Below, in pieces: positions 19,740 to 30,068 of a DNA stretch of 64,000 nucleotides. Made by a program: the position numbers and the translations under genes. Position 1 is the first letter of the stretch. Each line of letters begins with the position of its first letter. The stretch spans positions 59,311-123,310 of the forward strand of contig CAMCMU010000008.1 in NCBI GenBank assembly GCA_945876035.1, read 5' to 3'. The notes under the pieces are model-generated. The model worked only from the letters and a program-made list of their open reading frames with translations, did no database searches and was not told where the DNA came from. The stretch is from Schlesneria paludicola DSM 18645 (lineage in GTDB: Bacteria > Planctomycetota > Planctomycetia > Planctomycetales > Planctomycetaceae).

Positions 19740-20582
19740 CTAGGCCACGCGACGTGTCTTGATTCTTGAATCCTGTGGACGACACGCATTTTTTTTGCGA
19801 CTGAAATGGTTCAAGAAGTCGAGGACATCGGGTGCCAGCCAGTTGGTCCACGCGAGGAGGTGTGCCAATGGTCCGATCAAGAGTTGGCGTTTGTTTCGGC
19901 GGATTGCTCGAATCGCCCCCATCGAAACAGCATCAATCGAACAACAGAGCCAGCGCGGTGGTTCGGGGGTCGGTTTGTCGGGTCGTAAGGAATCGCAGGA
20001 ACGATATAAATTGGTGAGAACCGGACCGGGGCAGAGGGCTGACACGCCGAGTCCCTGCCGTCCGAACTCCGCCCGGAGTGCGGCGGTGAATCCGATCAAG
20101 CCGAACTTACTGGTGTGATAGGCCGCGAAGCGTCCGCCAGCGACCAATCCCGAGATACTGCAAACGTTGAGAATGTGTGCGTTGGGCCGGCTTCGCAAGG
20201 TGGGAAGTAACTCACGTGTCATTTGGATTGGCGCGAGGAGATTGACTCCCATCAGCCGGCTCCATTGGGAGTCTGTCATCAATTGTGTCGGCCCGTAATA
20301 CGCGATCCCTGCGTTGTTGACCAAGATATCGATGTGCTCCCACTTCATCAGCATTGTCTGCACCGCGTGAGTAATCTCGGTCGGCTGAGCCAGATCACAT
20401 CGATCCGTCAACACGGAGACACCGAGTGCCGTTGCTTCATCAGCCACTGAGGCGAGGCCGACCTGATCAATATCGAGAAGGTAGAGATCGGCTCCCTCCC
20501 GGGCGAGAGCCAGAGCGATTCCGCGTCCTATGCCTGAGGCAGCGCCTGTGACAAGCGCCCGCTTGCCGCGAATGGTTTTCAT
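19740..20582 (-). CDS. SDR family NAD(P)-dependent oxidoreductase
   Basis: KRALVTGAASGIGRGIALAL, DILVNNAGIAYYG, FAAYHTSKFGLIGFTAALRAEF. Confidence 0.93.
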   Translation of the reverse strand: MKTIRGKRALVTGAASGIGRGIALALAREGADLYLLDIDQVGLASVADEATALGVSVLTDRCDLAQPTEITHAVQTMLMKWEHIDILVNNAGIAYYGPTQLMTDSQWSRLMGVNLLAPIQMTRELLPTLRSRPNAHILNVCSISGLVAGGRFAAYHTSKFGLIGFTAALRAEFGRQGLGVSALCPGPVLTNLYRSCDSLRPDKPTPEPPRWLCCSIDAVSMGAIRAIRRNKRQLLIGPLAHLLAWTNWLAPDVLDFLNHFSRKKNACRPQDSRIKTRRVA

Positions 20583-20788
20583 TAGAGTCGGCTTTCCTTT
20601 CGTCCTGTTTTAATTTGCGTTTCTAGAGGACTGCCGTCAGCAGGACACGGTGTCTATCGTGCTTGTCGGCTCTTGTTGATTCGTGACAACGCCCGAATGC
20701 CTGTCGTTCTGCCACGGCCTATCCCCCTCCAAAAATGGAAGATCAGCAAACCGAGAACGCAAAGATTCGACGATCACGCTCTGCGGGA

Positions 20789-22267
20789 CTATTTCGAATT
20801 CGCCAATCGAACGATTGCCTTCTTGATAAAATCTTCGAGCTGATTCCATTGAGCGATCACTCTGGCGAGTTCGGGATCGGTCGTGATGGGGGTCAGTGGC
20901 TGAGTCGGTGTTGGTCCCGGACTGGGTGTGATTGGCGGTGTTCCCGGAGGGGGTTCCATGCCGTGAGGGTAGGGGATCGGTCCCTCCGGCCCGTGGACGG
21001 CATTCGAGTATTGCAACTGTACCGGAACTAGGCCGCTGCCGTCGGCCAGTGGAACTTCGACAAAGACTTGTTTGAGTTGCCGGGCTTCGGCGATCGGATA
21101 GTCGCCGATTTCCAGACCGCTGTCGGAGGTCCAGCCGAGAAACCGTGTGCCGTTCGTCGTACCATCGCGGATCGCGTCATCGACGTCCGGGTCTGTGCGG
21201 GCTTCCTGTAACTCGTGATACACTGTTGCGACGACGTTCTTCCAGTTCTGGTCATAGACCGGAATACCGTTCGTCCCGCCATTCGGCAGCCGCTCGGAAT
21301 ACACCGCAGTCGAATAATAGACCGTCGCACTGCCGATATGCACCGAACCGTGGTACCCACCCAGTCCACCCGAAGAATCTTCGGCCTCTTCCTGCGGAAT
21401 CGTTTTGTTGGACAGGGCGAGTTGTTCCCCGCCGTTGGGATCGCCCAGAATCGTCCCACGCGGCAGGATGAAGTTGACGAGCGTGTTCGGCAGGTCAAGA
21501 CTGCTAAACGCGCCGCCAGAATGCAGGCCGCGAACTTGGCGTTCGATGTCTCCCTTGGCAACAAACTGCGGTCGCCAGCCGGAGAGAAAGAAAGATTTTT
21601 TAAAAGTCGAACTGATCGACTTGTTTCCAAAGTACTGGACGATGACATTGTTCAAATGAGCGTCGGCCATCGCTGCAGCCAACATCTTGTCGATGCTCCT
21701 CCAATCCTGCGGGTCCCACGAATCCTGACCGCCGACATACAGATTGACGTAACTCAGGTCGCGAATCGTTCGGCCGCCGCGATACTTTAGATCTTCCTGT
21801 GGTGTCGACGGGAGATCTGATACTTGGGCATTGGATGTGGGACGTCCGAGTTCCGCTGCTCGTATTGCCTGTTGACGCAACTTTGAACCGCCCGCGGAAG
21901 GGAGTTTCGTTTCGCGTTGCAACAGCGGGACAGGGCGCCCATCCACGAAATGTCCGTTCGCAGCCAGTAAATTCAGTGTTTGAGGACCGCCTTGAATTGC
22001 GAATCCGCCGCTCGCCATCAACCCGTTCTGAGTTTGAACGACGGTATAGGGGGGCAATGCGGCGAACGGTAAAACTCGGATTGAGGACGCCGCTTGTCCC
22101 GGTGCAAGCGTCGGCTGACTGGCGATCGGATGACGGGAAGGGGGGGCAACCATTTGTGGTGGTCTGCCAGAAGCGTAAGGCATGCGTGGCCCCATCAGGC
22201 CATTCGAGCATCCTACGCCCCAAACGAGCCATAAAATGCCTGCGCCGAGTAGTAACATCCGTGTCAT
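20789..22267 (-). CDS. Hypothetical lipoprotein-like secreted protein
   Basis: ATG at 22267 gives MTRMLLLGAGILWLVWGVGCSNG (lipobox-like). Long open frame with proline-rich C-terminal linker. Confidence 0.75.
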   Translation of the reverse strand: MTRMLLLGAGILWLVWGVGCSNGLMGPRMPYASGRPPQMVAPPSRHPIASQPTLAPGQAASSIRVLPFAALPPYTVVQTQNGLMASGGFAIQGGPQTLNLLAANGHFVDGRPVPLLQRETKLPSAGGSKLRQQAIRAAELGRPTSNAQVSDLPSTPQEDLKYRGGRTIRDLSYVNLYVGGQDSWDPQDWRSIDKMLAAAMADAHLNNVIVQYFGNKSISSTFKKSFFLSGWRPQFVAKGDIERQVRGLHSGGAFSSLDLPNTLVNFILPRGTILGDPNGGEQLALSNKTIPQEEAEDSSGGLGGYHGSVHIGSATVYYSTAVYSERLPNGGTNGIPVYDQNWKNVVATVYHELQEARTDPDVDDAIRDGTTNGTRFLGWTSDSGLEIGDYPIAEARQLKQVFVEVPLADGSGLVPVQLQYSNAVHGPEGPIPYPHGMEPPPGTPPITPSPGPTPTQPLTPITTDPELARVIAQWNQLEDFIKKAIVRLANSK

Positions 22268-22392
22268 GGGGACTTTCCTGCGCAATCCATCGCACGAGAA
22301 AACGAGATCCGCTCGATAACCGACCGGCAGTTTCAGCCGGTTGATAGCAGATGACAACGGATGTGGCTAGACGCAGTTTTACGGCACCTCGC

Positions 22393-23733
22393 CTACGGAC
22401 GACCCCGACGCCGTAATGCCTCGACAACAGCGTCGTCAAGTTGTTTTAAACCCTCATCAGGCCGGATTTTGTAGAATCCGATGTGATAATCAACCACCGT
22501 ACCATCACGACCAATGACGACCCATAAGGGGAGGGGGGAGCCGAGGCTCGGTGGGTCGCCGAACTGTGTCAAAATTGTTCCGTCATCGACCGCCACATCG
22601 TAACCCAGATTCATGAACTCCTGTATCTTTTTTAGAGAGAGTGTTGCCGCTTTCGATTTGTCGCCCCCTGCAAAGCGACCGTCCACGTTGATTCCAACCA
22701 CTTTCACTCCTCGTTTGCTGCGTTTGTTGTTCAGAAAATCGAGATAGCCAATTTGACCATAGGGCTCGACCAACGCTTCACCTCGATACTCCCAAAAGTG
22801 GAGAACAACAACTTTGTCCTGCAGTTCCGCTGGGGGAATGTGGGATCCGTTGGGCAGCTGTAGCGAGAATGGAGGAGCCGGTTGCCCCACAAATTTTTTG
22901 GCCAGTGCGTGTGCGCCTTCCAATCGGAGTTCTTGTTGAATGAGATCTTTGGAAATGACCGCGGTCAGACGCGACCATGGCGTGGCCTCGGACATCTTCT
23001 GAATTTTGCCAATCGTCGATTGGGACGACTTCAACTGCTCCGCCGTCAATTCGACATTTTTTTGATCGCCAGATCGGGTCAGCGACAACTGAATTTGATG
23101 CAGTGAGTCAAAGACGACGTGCGAGTTTTCCAGATCGCTTGCCGGTTGTGTTCGCTGAAACTGGAGTTCGATTTTTAGCTGAAACTCGTCACCTTGACCC
23201 ATAAAGAGCTTCTCATCCAGAGTCACCAAGATCCCTGTTGCCGCATCCACGGCCAGGGATTGAGAACGTCCAAGTCGAGAGTCAACGTTGACGATCCAGC
23301 ACTCTCGATCATTGACAGTACGTTTGCCGGAGACGGAGTATTCCACCAGACCATCGTTCCATGAGGCTGGGGCGGAAAGTTTTTCGCGGAATTCAAACAG
23401 CGGAGAACGGAGGGGCAGGGGATATTGCTTTCCGTCGTGCGTATGCAGAAGTTGCAATGAGCGTGATCTTTCTGTGTTGGATGATCCCGACAGGAGCAAA
23501 CCAAATCGCTCCGGCCAAGACCATCCGTCGCCTTGTTCGTCGAGACTCCAAGCCAGATGAGTCGCACTGTCGCCACAGGGAAGTGATACGGCATAAATAG
23601 AAAATGTCTTGGCTTCCCTCGGCCCCGTCTTCGTCTGCTGCAGGAGCGTGCCTGTGTATTGCAGTTCTGTTCCCGCCGGCAGGTTAAATACGGCAGGGAC
23701 GATGAGCATCAGTCCAATCATCAGAGAACTCAT
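22393..23733 (-). CDS. Thioredoxin-fold (TlpA/redoxin-like) domain protein, secreted, lacking a CXXC active site
   Basis: AKKFVGQPAPPFSLQLPNGSHIPPAELQDKVVVLHFWEYRGEALVEPYGQIGYLDFL; LPLWVVIGRDGTVVDYHIGF. Confidence 0.8.
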   Translation of the reverse strand: MSSLMIGLMLIVPAVFNLPAGTELQYTGTLLQQTKTGPREAKTFSIYAVSLPCGDSATHLAWSLDEQGDGWSWPERFGLLLSGSSNTERSRSLQLLHTHDGKQYPLPLRSPLFEFREKLSAPASWNDGLVEYSVSGKRTVNDRECWIVNVDSRLGRSQSLAVDAATGILVTLDEKLFMGQGDEFQLKIELQFQRTQPASDLENSHVVFDSLHQIQLSLTRSGDQKNVELTAEQLKSSQSTIGKIQKMSEATPWSRLTAVISKDLIQQELRLEGAHALAKKFVGQPAPPFSLQLPNGSHIPPAELQDKVVVLHFWEYRGEALVEPYGQIGYLDFLNNKRSKRGVKVVGINVDGRFAGGDKSKAATLSLKKIQEFMNLGYDVAVDDGTILTQFGDPPSLGSPLPLWVVIGRDGTVVDYHIGFYKIRPDEGLKQLDDAVVEALRRRGRP

Positions 23734-24122
23734 TCACGTCGCCTCTCAGGGAGTTAGGGGATTTCTCGCGATTTCAGATCTTCCTTGGGAACGAGTCATC
23801 TTGATCGAACGGAGGCAGCACGACAAGCCGCTGATGGAACGTGTTCGACGGCTGTGATGATGCAACTCTTCCGACACAGGGGAATCGAAACGAGGTTCCC
23901 AATCCGCTCCATTTCAATAGGCGACGTGACATCGGCAATCGAGGTGTTGACAATCGATTGTCCAAGTATGACGTTGATGATGGACCATGGGGCTGCGGAT
24001 CATAAAGCTCCGCAAGACTCGTTGACAGTGCCATCGGGAAGCCGATAGCTTAGACGAGATTAAATTTCCCCTGTTCCGGGCGGAACGCTTCATGTTTTTT
24101 GAACGGCAAGGATTGAGTCACT

Positions 24123-25250
24123 ATGCCTCGAAGTCGATTCAATGTCATCCGCCTGTGTGTCGCCGCCTGCTGTCTGACGGTGTCCGATCCGGATGTGAAC
24201 GGTCAGGAACCCAAATCTGGTTTGAAAGGGGGACTGCCGGTTGCCGCAGCCGGTGATCAGGTGATCGTGAAACGCGAGGCTTCGCGCATCATCGATCCGC
24301 ATAAATATCGTATCCCGTTGTCTCTCGAACCGATCCGAACAGTCACGCTCACTGCTCCCTTTGACGGTCTTGTCAAACAGATTAGCGGGAAGCCGAATTC
24401 AAAAGTTCAACCACAAGGTGAGATCGTTCGACTCGACACGACAATTGCCAGATTGCAACTGCTGCGTGCGGAAGCAAATTCAAGAGTTGTCGCCGGTGAA
24501 GCAAAACTGGTCAGTGAGAAAGACGATGCTCATAAGGCGGTCGCCGCGGCCCGATTGGAACTCGCCAATGCCGAGCTGGCAATCGTCAAATATAATCTCG
24601 AATTATGCGGTATCCGAGCACCGTTTGCCGGCGAGTTGCAGCGAATACTTGTGACGGACGGTCAGTTTGTGAAAGCAGGGGATCCCGTTGCGATTGTCGT
24701 CGATGTCGGCAAACTGCTGATTGAGATTCCGGCGGAACGCTCGTTGGTCGAAGTCGGAAAGACCATGACGTTGAAAATCGAAACGACGGACATGGAGGGG
24801 AAGGTGGATGCGGTACTGCCGCTGAACAGCCGGTTTGATGGACTGCGTGAGTTGTTTGATTCCGTGGCTTCGGCGGTGATTGTCGTCGAAAACCTAGACG
24901 GTCGATTCAAGCCCGGGCAATCGGTGTACGTCCCGTTGATTCCGCGTCAGCCGGTGGTGGAGGTTCAAGCGGGCTCCATCGGCAATTTGCCTGATGGGGA
25001 ACGCAAGGTTCAAGTCGTTCGCCAGTCGGTGGTCCGTGATGTGCCAGTGCTTTTAATGGGATCGGTTGGTGTGAACCGCGTGTTTGTCAGTGGTCCCTTT
25101 GCCGACGGCGACGAGGTGATCACCGAATCTTCACACCAACTCGGTGACGCCTTTCAATTGAAACAGTCGACAACGAATGGATCCGGTTCAGACAACTCGC
25201 CGGCGAGTGCCGGCGGAACAAAAAAACCGAAGACAGGAATCGGCTTCTAG
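24123..25250 (+). CDS. HlyD/RND-type periplasmic adaptor subunit
   Basis: Signal-like N-terminus; barrel/lipoyl-type pattern APFDGLVKQISGKPNSKVQPQGEIVRLDTT..LCGIRAPFAGELQRILVTDGQFVKAGDPVAIVVDVGKL. Confidence 0.85.
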   Translation: MPRSRFNVIRLCVAACCLTVSDPDVNGQEPKSGLKGGLPVAAAGDQVIVKREASRIIDPHKYRIPLSLEPIRTVTLTAPFDGLVKQISGKPNSKVQPQGEIVRLDTTIARLQLLRAEANSRVVAGEAKLVSEKDDAHKAVAAARLELANAELAIVKYNLELCGIRAPFAGELQRILVTDGQFVKAGDPVAIVVDVGKLLIEIPAERSLVEVGKTMTLKIETTDMEGKVDAVLPLNSRFDGLRELFDSVASAVIVVENLDGRFKPGQSVYVPLIPRQPVVEVQAGSIGNLPDGERKVQVVRQSVVRDVPVLLMGSVGVNRVFVSGPFADGDEVITESSHQLGDAFQLKQSTTNGSGSDNSPASAGGTKKPKTGIGF

Positions 25251-25329
25251 CCCATGTCGTGGTTCCAGAGCCGGATCAGGCAACGACGACTGAGACCATA
25301 ACATTCATGGCGATTCAGCAGGGGAGTGC

Positions 25330-26844
25330 ATGATGGCTGACGAAGAACTGATCGATGGAACGTACACTCTTGTGATGTGTATCGCCACGGGTGGTAGCAG
25401 CCAAGTTTGGGAGGTTGTCCAGAAATCAACCGGGCGAAACCTCGCCATGAAACTGCTGAAGGCGGGCTCGTCAGAGTTCAAGCAGAACAAGGTCAGTCTG
25501 AAAAACGAAGCCAGTATCTTGAAGACGCTCAATCACCCCTTAATTGTCAAGTTTGAATCGTTTTCCTCTAATCGTGACAATACTTATATGACGATGGAGC
25601 ACTTTCGTGCTGCCAATCTGAAGTTGCAACTGAAGATGGACATGACCGCCGTTCATGTCCGAGCGCGTCAACTGTTTGAAGGCATCTGCCAAGCAATTTC
25701 GTACGTACATTCGCACGGTTGGATTCATCGGGACATCAAACCTGACAATGTTTTGATGAACAAAGCCGGTGAAATTCGGCTGGTCGATTTTTCACTGACC
25801 AGCAAGTCTGTCAACTCATTCGTCCAAATGATCGGTGCCGGACGGCCCTCCTCGATTCGGGGAACACGCACTTACATTGCTCCCGAAACGATACGCAAGG
25901 AGACTCCGAGATTTCAAACGGACCTCTACAGTCTCGGCATTCTGTTTTTTGAGGTCCTGACTGGAAAAACACCGTTTCAGGCAACAACACCGGATGAACT
26001 GCTTCAGAAACACTTGCGTTCCGTCCCCTCCAATGCCTCAGAATTTAATACCAATGTCTCCGCGGAAATGGATCGATTGATCGGCAAACTTCTGAAGAAA
26101 AAAATCACAGACCGTCCCGCGAGCATTGATGAGGTTCTGTCGGAATTGAGGCGAATCAAGATCTTCAAGGAGGACGTCACGGAGGAGTTAATTGCGAAAC
26201 GGAAGACCGAGTCGAGCGATACAATGAGTGAACTGACCGAGGCTCGACTCGATAGTCGAGCCGATGCCAAGTTACGCGTGATCTTGGAGTCAAATCCGGA
26301 GATGGCTCAGCAGTTTGAAGAGGATAAGCGAGCGAAAGCCGCGAAAAAGACGACTCTCGAGGATCAGCGAAAAGCGAGCATTCTCAAATCCTCACCGAAG
26401 CCCAAACAATCCGACCCGGTTCCGATGCCTCAACCCGTTCCCGCTCCCCCACAGCCTTTCTATCCGCCTCAGGGACAATATCCATTTCCGATGATGCCGA
26501 TGATGGGTCCGCCCCCCGCAATGATGCCCGGATTTGCAGGCAGGCCGGTCTATCCCGGAATGCAGTATCCGCCCCAATTCCCGCCTCCCTATGCCATGCC
26601 GCCAATTATGCCCATGCCTCAGGGGTATCCTGGTGCTGCCGCTCCGATAGCCGCGGGCCCGCATCCGTTTCAGCAGACGCCATCACTACCGCTGCCGCCA
26701 CGTTTATCGGTTCCGACATCGCCTCTTGTTGCACCGAATACCCAACCGCCGGCCTCGCCTGGAGTGAATCCGCCCGCTGCAGTCACACCGCCGGTTTCAC
26801 CTCAAGAACTTGAATTCATGACTGAATTGCCCGATGTTCATTGA
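25330..26844 (+). CDS. Serine/threonine protein kinase with long proline-rich C-terminal tail
   Basis: Kinase motifs AMKLLK, HRDIKPDNVLMNK, GTRTYIAPETI, DLYSLGILFFEVLTGKTPF; Pro/Met-rich tail (FYPPQGQYPFPMMPMMGPPPAMMPG). Confidence 0.9.
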   Translation: MMADEELIDGTYTLVMCIATGGSSQVWEVVQKSTGRNLAMKLLKAGSSEFKQNKVSLKNEASILKTLNHPLIVKFESFSSNRDNTYMTMEHFRAANLKLQLKMDMTAVHVRARQLFEGICQAISYVHSHGWIHRDIKPDNVLMNKAGEIRLVDFSLTSKSVNSFVQMIGAGRPSSIRGTRTYIAPETIRKETPRFQTDLYSLGILFFEVLTGKTPFQATTPDELLQKHLRSVPSNASEFNTNVSAEMDRLIGKLLKKKITDRPASIDEVLSELRRIKIFKEDVTEELIAKRKTESSDTMSELTEARLDSRADAKLRVILESNPEMAQQFEEDKRAKAAKKTTLEDQRKASILKSSPKPKQSDPVPMPQPVPAPPQPFYPPQGQYPFPMMPMMGPPPAMMPGFAGRPVYPGMQYPPQFPPPYAMPPIMPMPQGYPGAAAPIAAGPHPFQQTPSLPLPPRLSVPTSPLVAPNTQPPASPGVNPPAAVTPPVSPQELEFMTELPDVH

Positions 26845-27070
26845 TCTGATATAGGAACAGTGAGTTTCCGCAGGGCCAGTACAGTGAATGCGATTTAAGA
26901 ATCTGTTTGCGGTACCAATCACCCTTGTTCGAAGTTGGTCTTCGGGCATTTCGCCGGACGAATTTCATCCGTCTCAATCCCAGTTCAAGTTCATCATTCG
27001 TTGATGCGGTAGGTTTTGCCACAGCCGTTTCACGTGAGGTCGAGCTTGCGTTGATAGTGTGGTCCATCCG

Positions 27071-28081
27071 ATGAAACCTCAGTCAGTCTTGCCCTTTGAA
27101 AAGCCGATTGCCGATCTTGAAGACCAATTGGTAACTCTGGAAAATCAGCCGAGCCCAACTCCGGCAACGCTCGATGCCATCCGCGCTGTGCGGGTCGAAA
27201 TCGTGAAGCTGAAACGAGAGGTGTTTGAGAATCTCGATGCTTGGCAAACGGTTCAAGTCTCACGGCATCAGGAACGACCGCAGGCGAAAGATTACATCGA
27301 ACTGATCTGCAGCGAGTTTGTGGAGTTGCATGGTGATCGAGCCTTTGGCGACGATCGCGCGATCCTGACAGGATTCGCTAAGCTCGACGACTTCAAGGTC
27401 CTATTGATTGGTCAGCACAAAGGACGGACGCTGAAGGAACGGACCGAGTGTAATTATGGCTGTGCTCATCCCGAGGGTTACCGAAAAGCGTTGCTCAAAA
27501 TGCAGTTGGCAGCGAAATTCGGAGTGCCGATCGTGTGTTTGATCGATACTCCCGGTGCGTATCCGGGGATTGGCGCCGAGGAACGGGGTCAGGCCTATGC
27601 GATTGCAGTCAATCTCCGTGAAATGTCGCGTTTGCCGGTACCGATTATTTGTGTGGTGATTGGTGAGGGGGGGTCCGGCGGTGCCTTGGGATTGGGGATA
27701 GGCGATCACGTCGCGATGCTTCAGTTTGCGTATTACTCGGTCATCAGCCCCGAGGGCTGCGCGGGCATTCTGTGGAAAAGCGTCAAGCACGCCGACAAGG
27801 CTGCGCGGGCACTTAAATTTACCAGTCGCGATCTGTTGAACCTTGGAGTGGTTGATGAAGTGATCCCCGAACCGCTCGGTGCGGCGCATCGGGATCATCG
27901 AGTGATGGCCGCGACCCTCAAGTCGACGATCATTCGAAACCTAAAATTATTGTTAGCGATCTCGACCGATGAATTACTAGAGAGACGCTACCAAAAGTTT
28001 CGACGCATTGGCGATTTCGAAGAGCAGGTGACTGGCGGGTCCACCGCCGGTGCCTCAGGAGTTGACGCCTCAGAGTCGTAA
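27071..28081 (+). CDS. accA: Acetyl-CoA carboxylase carboxyltransferase subunit alpha
   Basis: PFEKPIADLEDQL, ELHGDRAFGDDRAILTGFAKL, IGQHKGR, NYGCAHPEGYRKALLKMQLAAKFGVPIVCLIDTPGAYPGIGAEERGQ. Confidence 0.97.
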   Translation: MKPQSVLPFEKPIADLEDQLVTLENQPSPTPATLDAIRAVRVEIVKLKREVFENLDAWQTVQVSRHQERPQAKDYIELICSEFVELHGDRAFGDDRAILTGFAKLDDFKVLLIGQHKGRTLKERTECNYGCAHPEGYRKALLKMQLAAKFGVPIVCLIDTPGAYPGIGAEERGQAYAIAVNLREMSRLPVPIICVVIGEGGSGGALGLGIGDHVAMLQFAYYSVISPEGCAGILWKSVKHADKAARALKFTSRDLLNLGVVDEVIPEPLGAAHRDHRVMAATLKSTIIRNLKLLLAISTDELLERRYQKFRRIGDFEEQVTGGSTAGASGVDASES

Positions 28082-28406
28082 ATCGGTTCTCGTTTCGCTT
28101 TCCGTTGCGAGGGACTCGGTTTGCCATCGGTTTGCCATCTATCGTGTCGCCACCAATTGCCGAACGTTTGGTTCTCAGAATCGCCTGCCTACCGATTGTT
28201 GTTGGTCTGGCTTTTTGGGGGTGCGGGGCGTGAGGGTTTGCGATTGGCGGGCATTGGATCGTTCTTAAAACGCCATCTTCCACCCGATAGGCAACGTCCG
28301 ATAATGTCCGTTATGTTTCTTTTGCGTCAAAAAAAAGCCTATTTTTACAGGGCCAAAAATAATGAATCCGAATCGATCGGCAATGGACGGCTGCGGCGAA
28401 GCAACG

Positions 28407-28856
28407 TCAGAAGTCTTTATGGCTGTCGATCAGTAGCGTCACAGGACCGTCATTCACCAGCTCAACTTCCATGTGTTCTTGGAAGCGGCCGGTCGCGACT
28501 GGGATCCCTCGACCGGATACCTCGGCCACGAAGGTTTGGTACAAAAGCTCAGCTTGATCAGGTCGGGCGGCTTTGATGAAGCTTGGTCGTTTCCCTTTGC
28601 GACAGTCGCCGTAAAGAGTGAATTGGCTGACCACGAGCATCGCACCACCGATCTCCGCCAGCGAGTGATTCATCTTCTGATTGACGTCCGGGAAGATGCG
28701 CAGTCCGACCAGTTTTTCGGCAAGATAGACGGCGTCTTCCTGAGTATCCCCTTCCGCGACTCCAAGTAGCACCATCAACCCGAATCCGATTTCACCGGTG
28801 ACTTCACCGGCGACCGTGACTTTCGAGCGGGACACGCGTTGAACGACAGCTCGCAT
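28407..28856 (-). CDS. dtd: D-aminoacyl-tRNA deacylase
   Basis: [75 protein letters not shown]. Confidence 0.96.
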   Translation of the reverse strand: MRAVVQRVSRSKVTVAGEVTGEIGFGLMVLLGVAEGDTQEDAVYLAEKLVGLRIFPDVNQKMNHSLAEIGGAMLVVSQFTLYGDCRKGKRPSFIKAARPDQAELLYQTFVAEVSGRGIPVATGRFQEHMEVELVNDGPVTLLIDSHKDF

Positions 28857-28883
28857 TGTGGACTCCTCAGATTCGAAACCACC

Positions 28884-30053
28884 TCACGGACATGCGCCCT
28901 CGGTTGAACTGCTCAGATCAACCGTCGTTGGTCTTTTGATTCCCCGCAGAGCATCGGGAGATGTGCAGCGGCCAAGAAGCTCGTTGGCCATGATCATCGC
29001 CGTAATCGGTGAGAGTTGGAGGCCCGCTCGAAAATGGCCAGCGGCTACGGACAGATTAGTCGTCCCCGGCAGTCGACCAATGTGTGGATGTCCGTCGCGC
29101 GCATGCGGCCGCAGTCCTGACCAGCATTTCTGAAAACGGGCCGATCCCAGTTGAGGAACCAGTCTGCAGGCGAATTCAATCAGGTCGCAGACCGCTTGGG
29201 CGGTATTCTGTTTTTCAAAGCCAACCCGTTCCTCCGTTGAGCCGATCAGGATCCGTCCGTCGGTTCGCGGGACGAGGTATCTCGATCCCTCCTGAATGAC
29301 ACAGTCAAACGGAGCGGGACAAGTTTCGAGCAACACGATTTGTCCACGAACGGGCTCAATCGGTATGTCATGCCCCGCGTGTCGAAGCAGTTCGCGTGAC
29401 CAAGCCCCGCCCGCGACGACAAATTCTGCTGCAGAGTGTTCCTCACCCGCCGCCGACACGGCAAGAACCCGATCTCCGGTAAAATTGAAGTGGAGCACGG
29501 GAGATCCCGTTCGCAGATCCACTCCACGCAAGGTACAGGCCGCGACAAGCGCCTTCAAATGACGCGGGTTTCGAATCTGCCCGAAATCGGGCAGAAAATA
29601 GCTGGAAGTGATGTTCGGATTGAGAGCCGGAAAACGGTCTCGAAGTTCCCCGGGTTTCGGGACTTCGACCTGTACGCCTTCGGCTCGCCAAGCAGTGACT
29701 TCCGCAGCAAGTTCCGAGCCGTTTGAACGCACTTCCAGTCCGCCAGTTCGGGAGTAGCCGTTATCGATGCCCGTTTCCTGGAGTAGTATTTCGGCCCAAT
29801 TCGGCCAGAGGACGTGACTCGCAGACCGGAGTCTTGCGTCTGGTGTTGTGGCCCATTCGGGATTGCCTGGCGGCAGCATTCCTGCACCGGCCCAACTCGC
29901 TTCTTTCCCAAACTGACCCTGTTCGAGGACGCGCACCGATGCCCCCTGCCCGGCCAATTCCCACGCCATCGACAAACCAATGACTCCACCACCAATGATG
30001 ATGACGTCAGGGCGCGGAGTGTGAGTCTTGGAATTGGAGGACATCGCAGACAT
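28884..30053 (-). CDS. thiO: Glycine oxidase ThiO (FAD-dependent)
   Basis: DVIIIGGGVIGLSMAWELAGQGASVRVLEQGQFGKEASWAGAGMLPP, EPVRGQIVLL, RYLVPRTDGRILIGSTEE, CWSGLRPHARDGHPHIGRLPGTTNLSVAAGHFRAGLQLSP. Confidence 0.92.
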   Translation of the reverse strand: MSAMSSNSKTHTPRPDVIIIGGGVIGLSMAWELAGQGASVRVLEQGQFGKEASWAGAGMLPPGNPEWATTPDARLRSASHVLWPNWAEILLQETGIDNGYSRTGGLEVRSNGSELAAEVTAWRAEGVQVEVPKPGELRDRFPALNPNITSSYFLPDFGQIRNPRHLKALVAACTLRGVDLRTGSPVLHFNFTGDRVLAVSAAGEEHSAAEFVVAGGAWSRELLRHAGHDIPIEPVRGQIVLLETCPAPFDCVIQEGSRYLVPRTDGRILIGSTEERVGFEKQNTAQAVCDLIEFACRLVPQLGSARFQKCWSGLRPHARDGHPHIGRLPGTTNLSVAAGHFRAGLQLSPITAMIMANELLGRCTSPDALRGIKRPTTVDLSSSTEGACP

Positions 30054-30068
30054 TGATTAAACTCTCCG

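Noticed and set aside
21215-21790. 191-aa plus-strand ORF opposite the lipoprotein-like gene
   Set aside because: Antisense shadow; the minus-strand frame has a good signal/lipobox and longer coherent sequence.
28117-28138. 11-bp tandem repeat cggtttgccat x2 after accA
   Set aside because: Too short to be notable on its own; could occur by chance or minor slippage.
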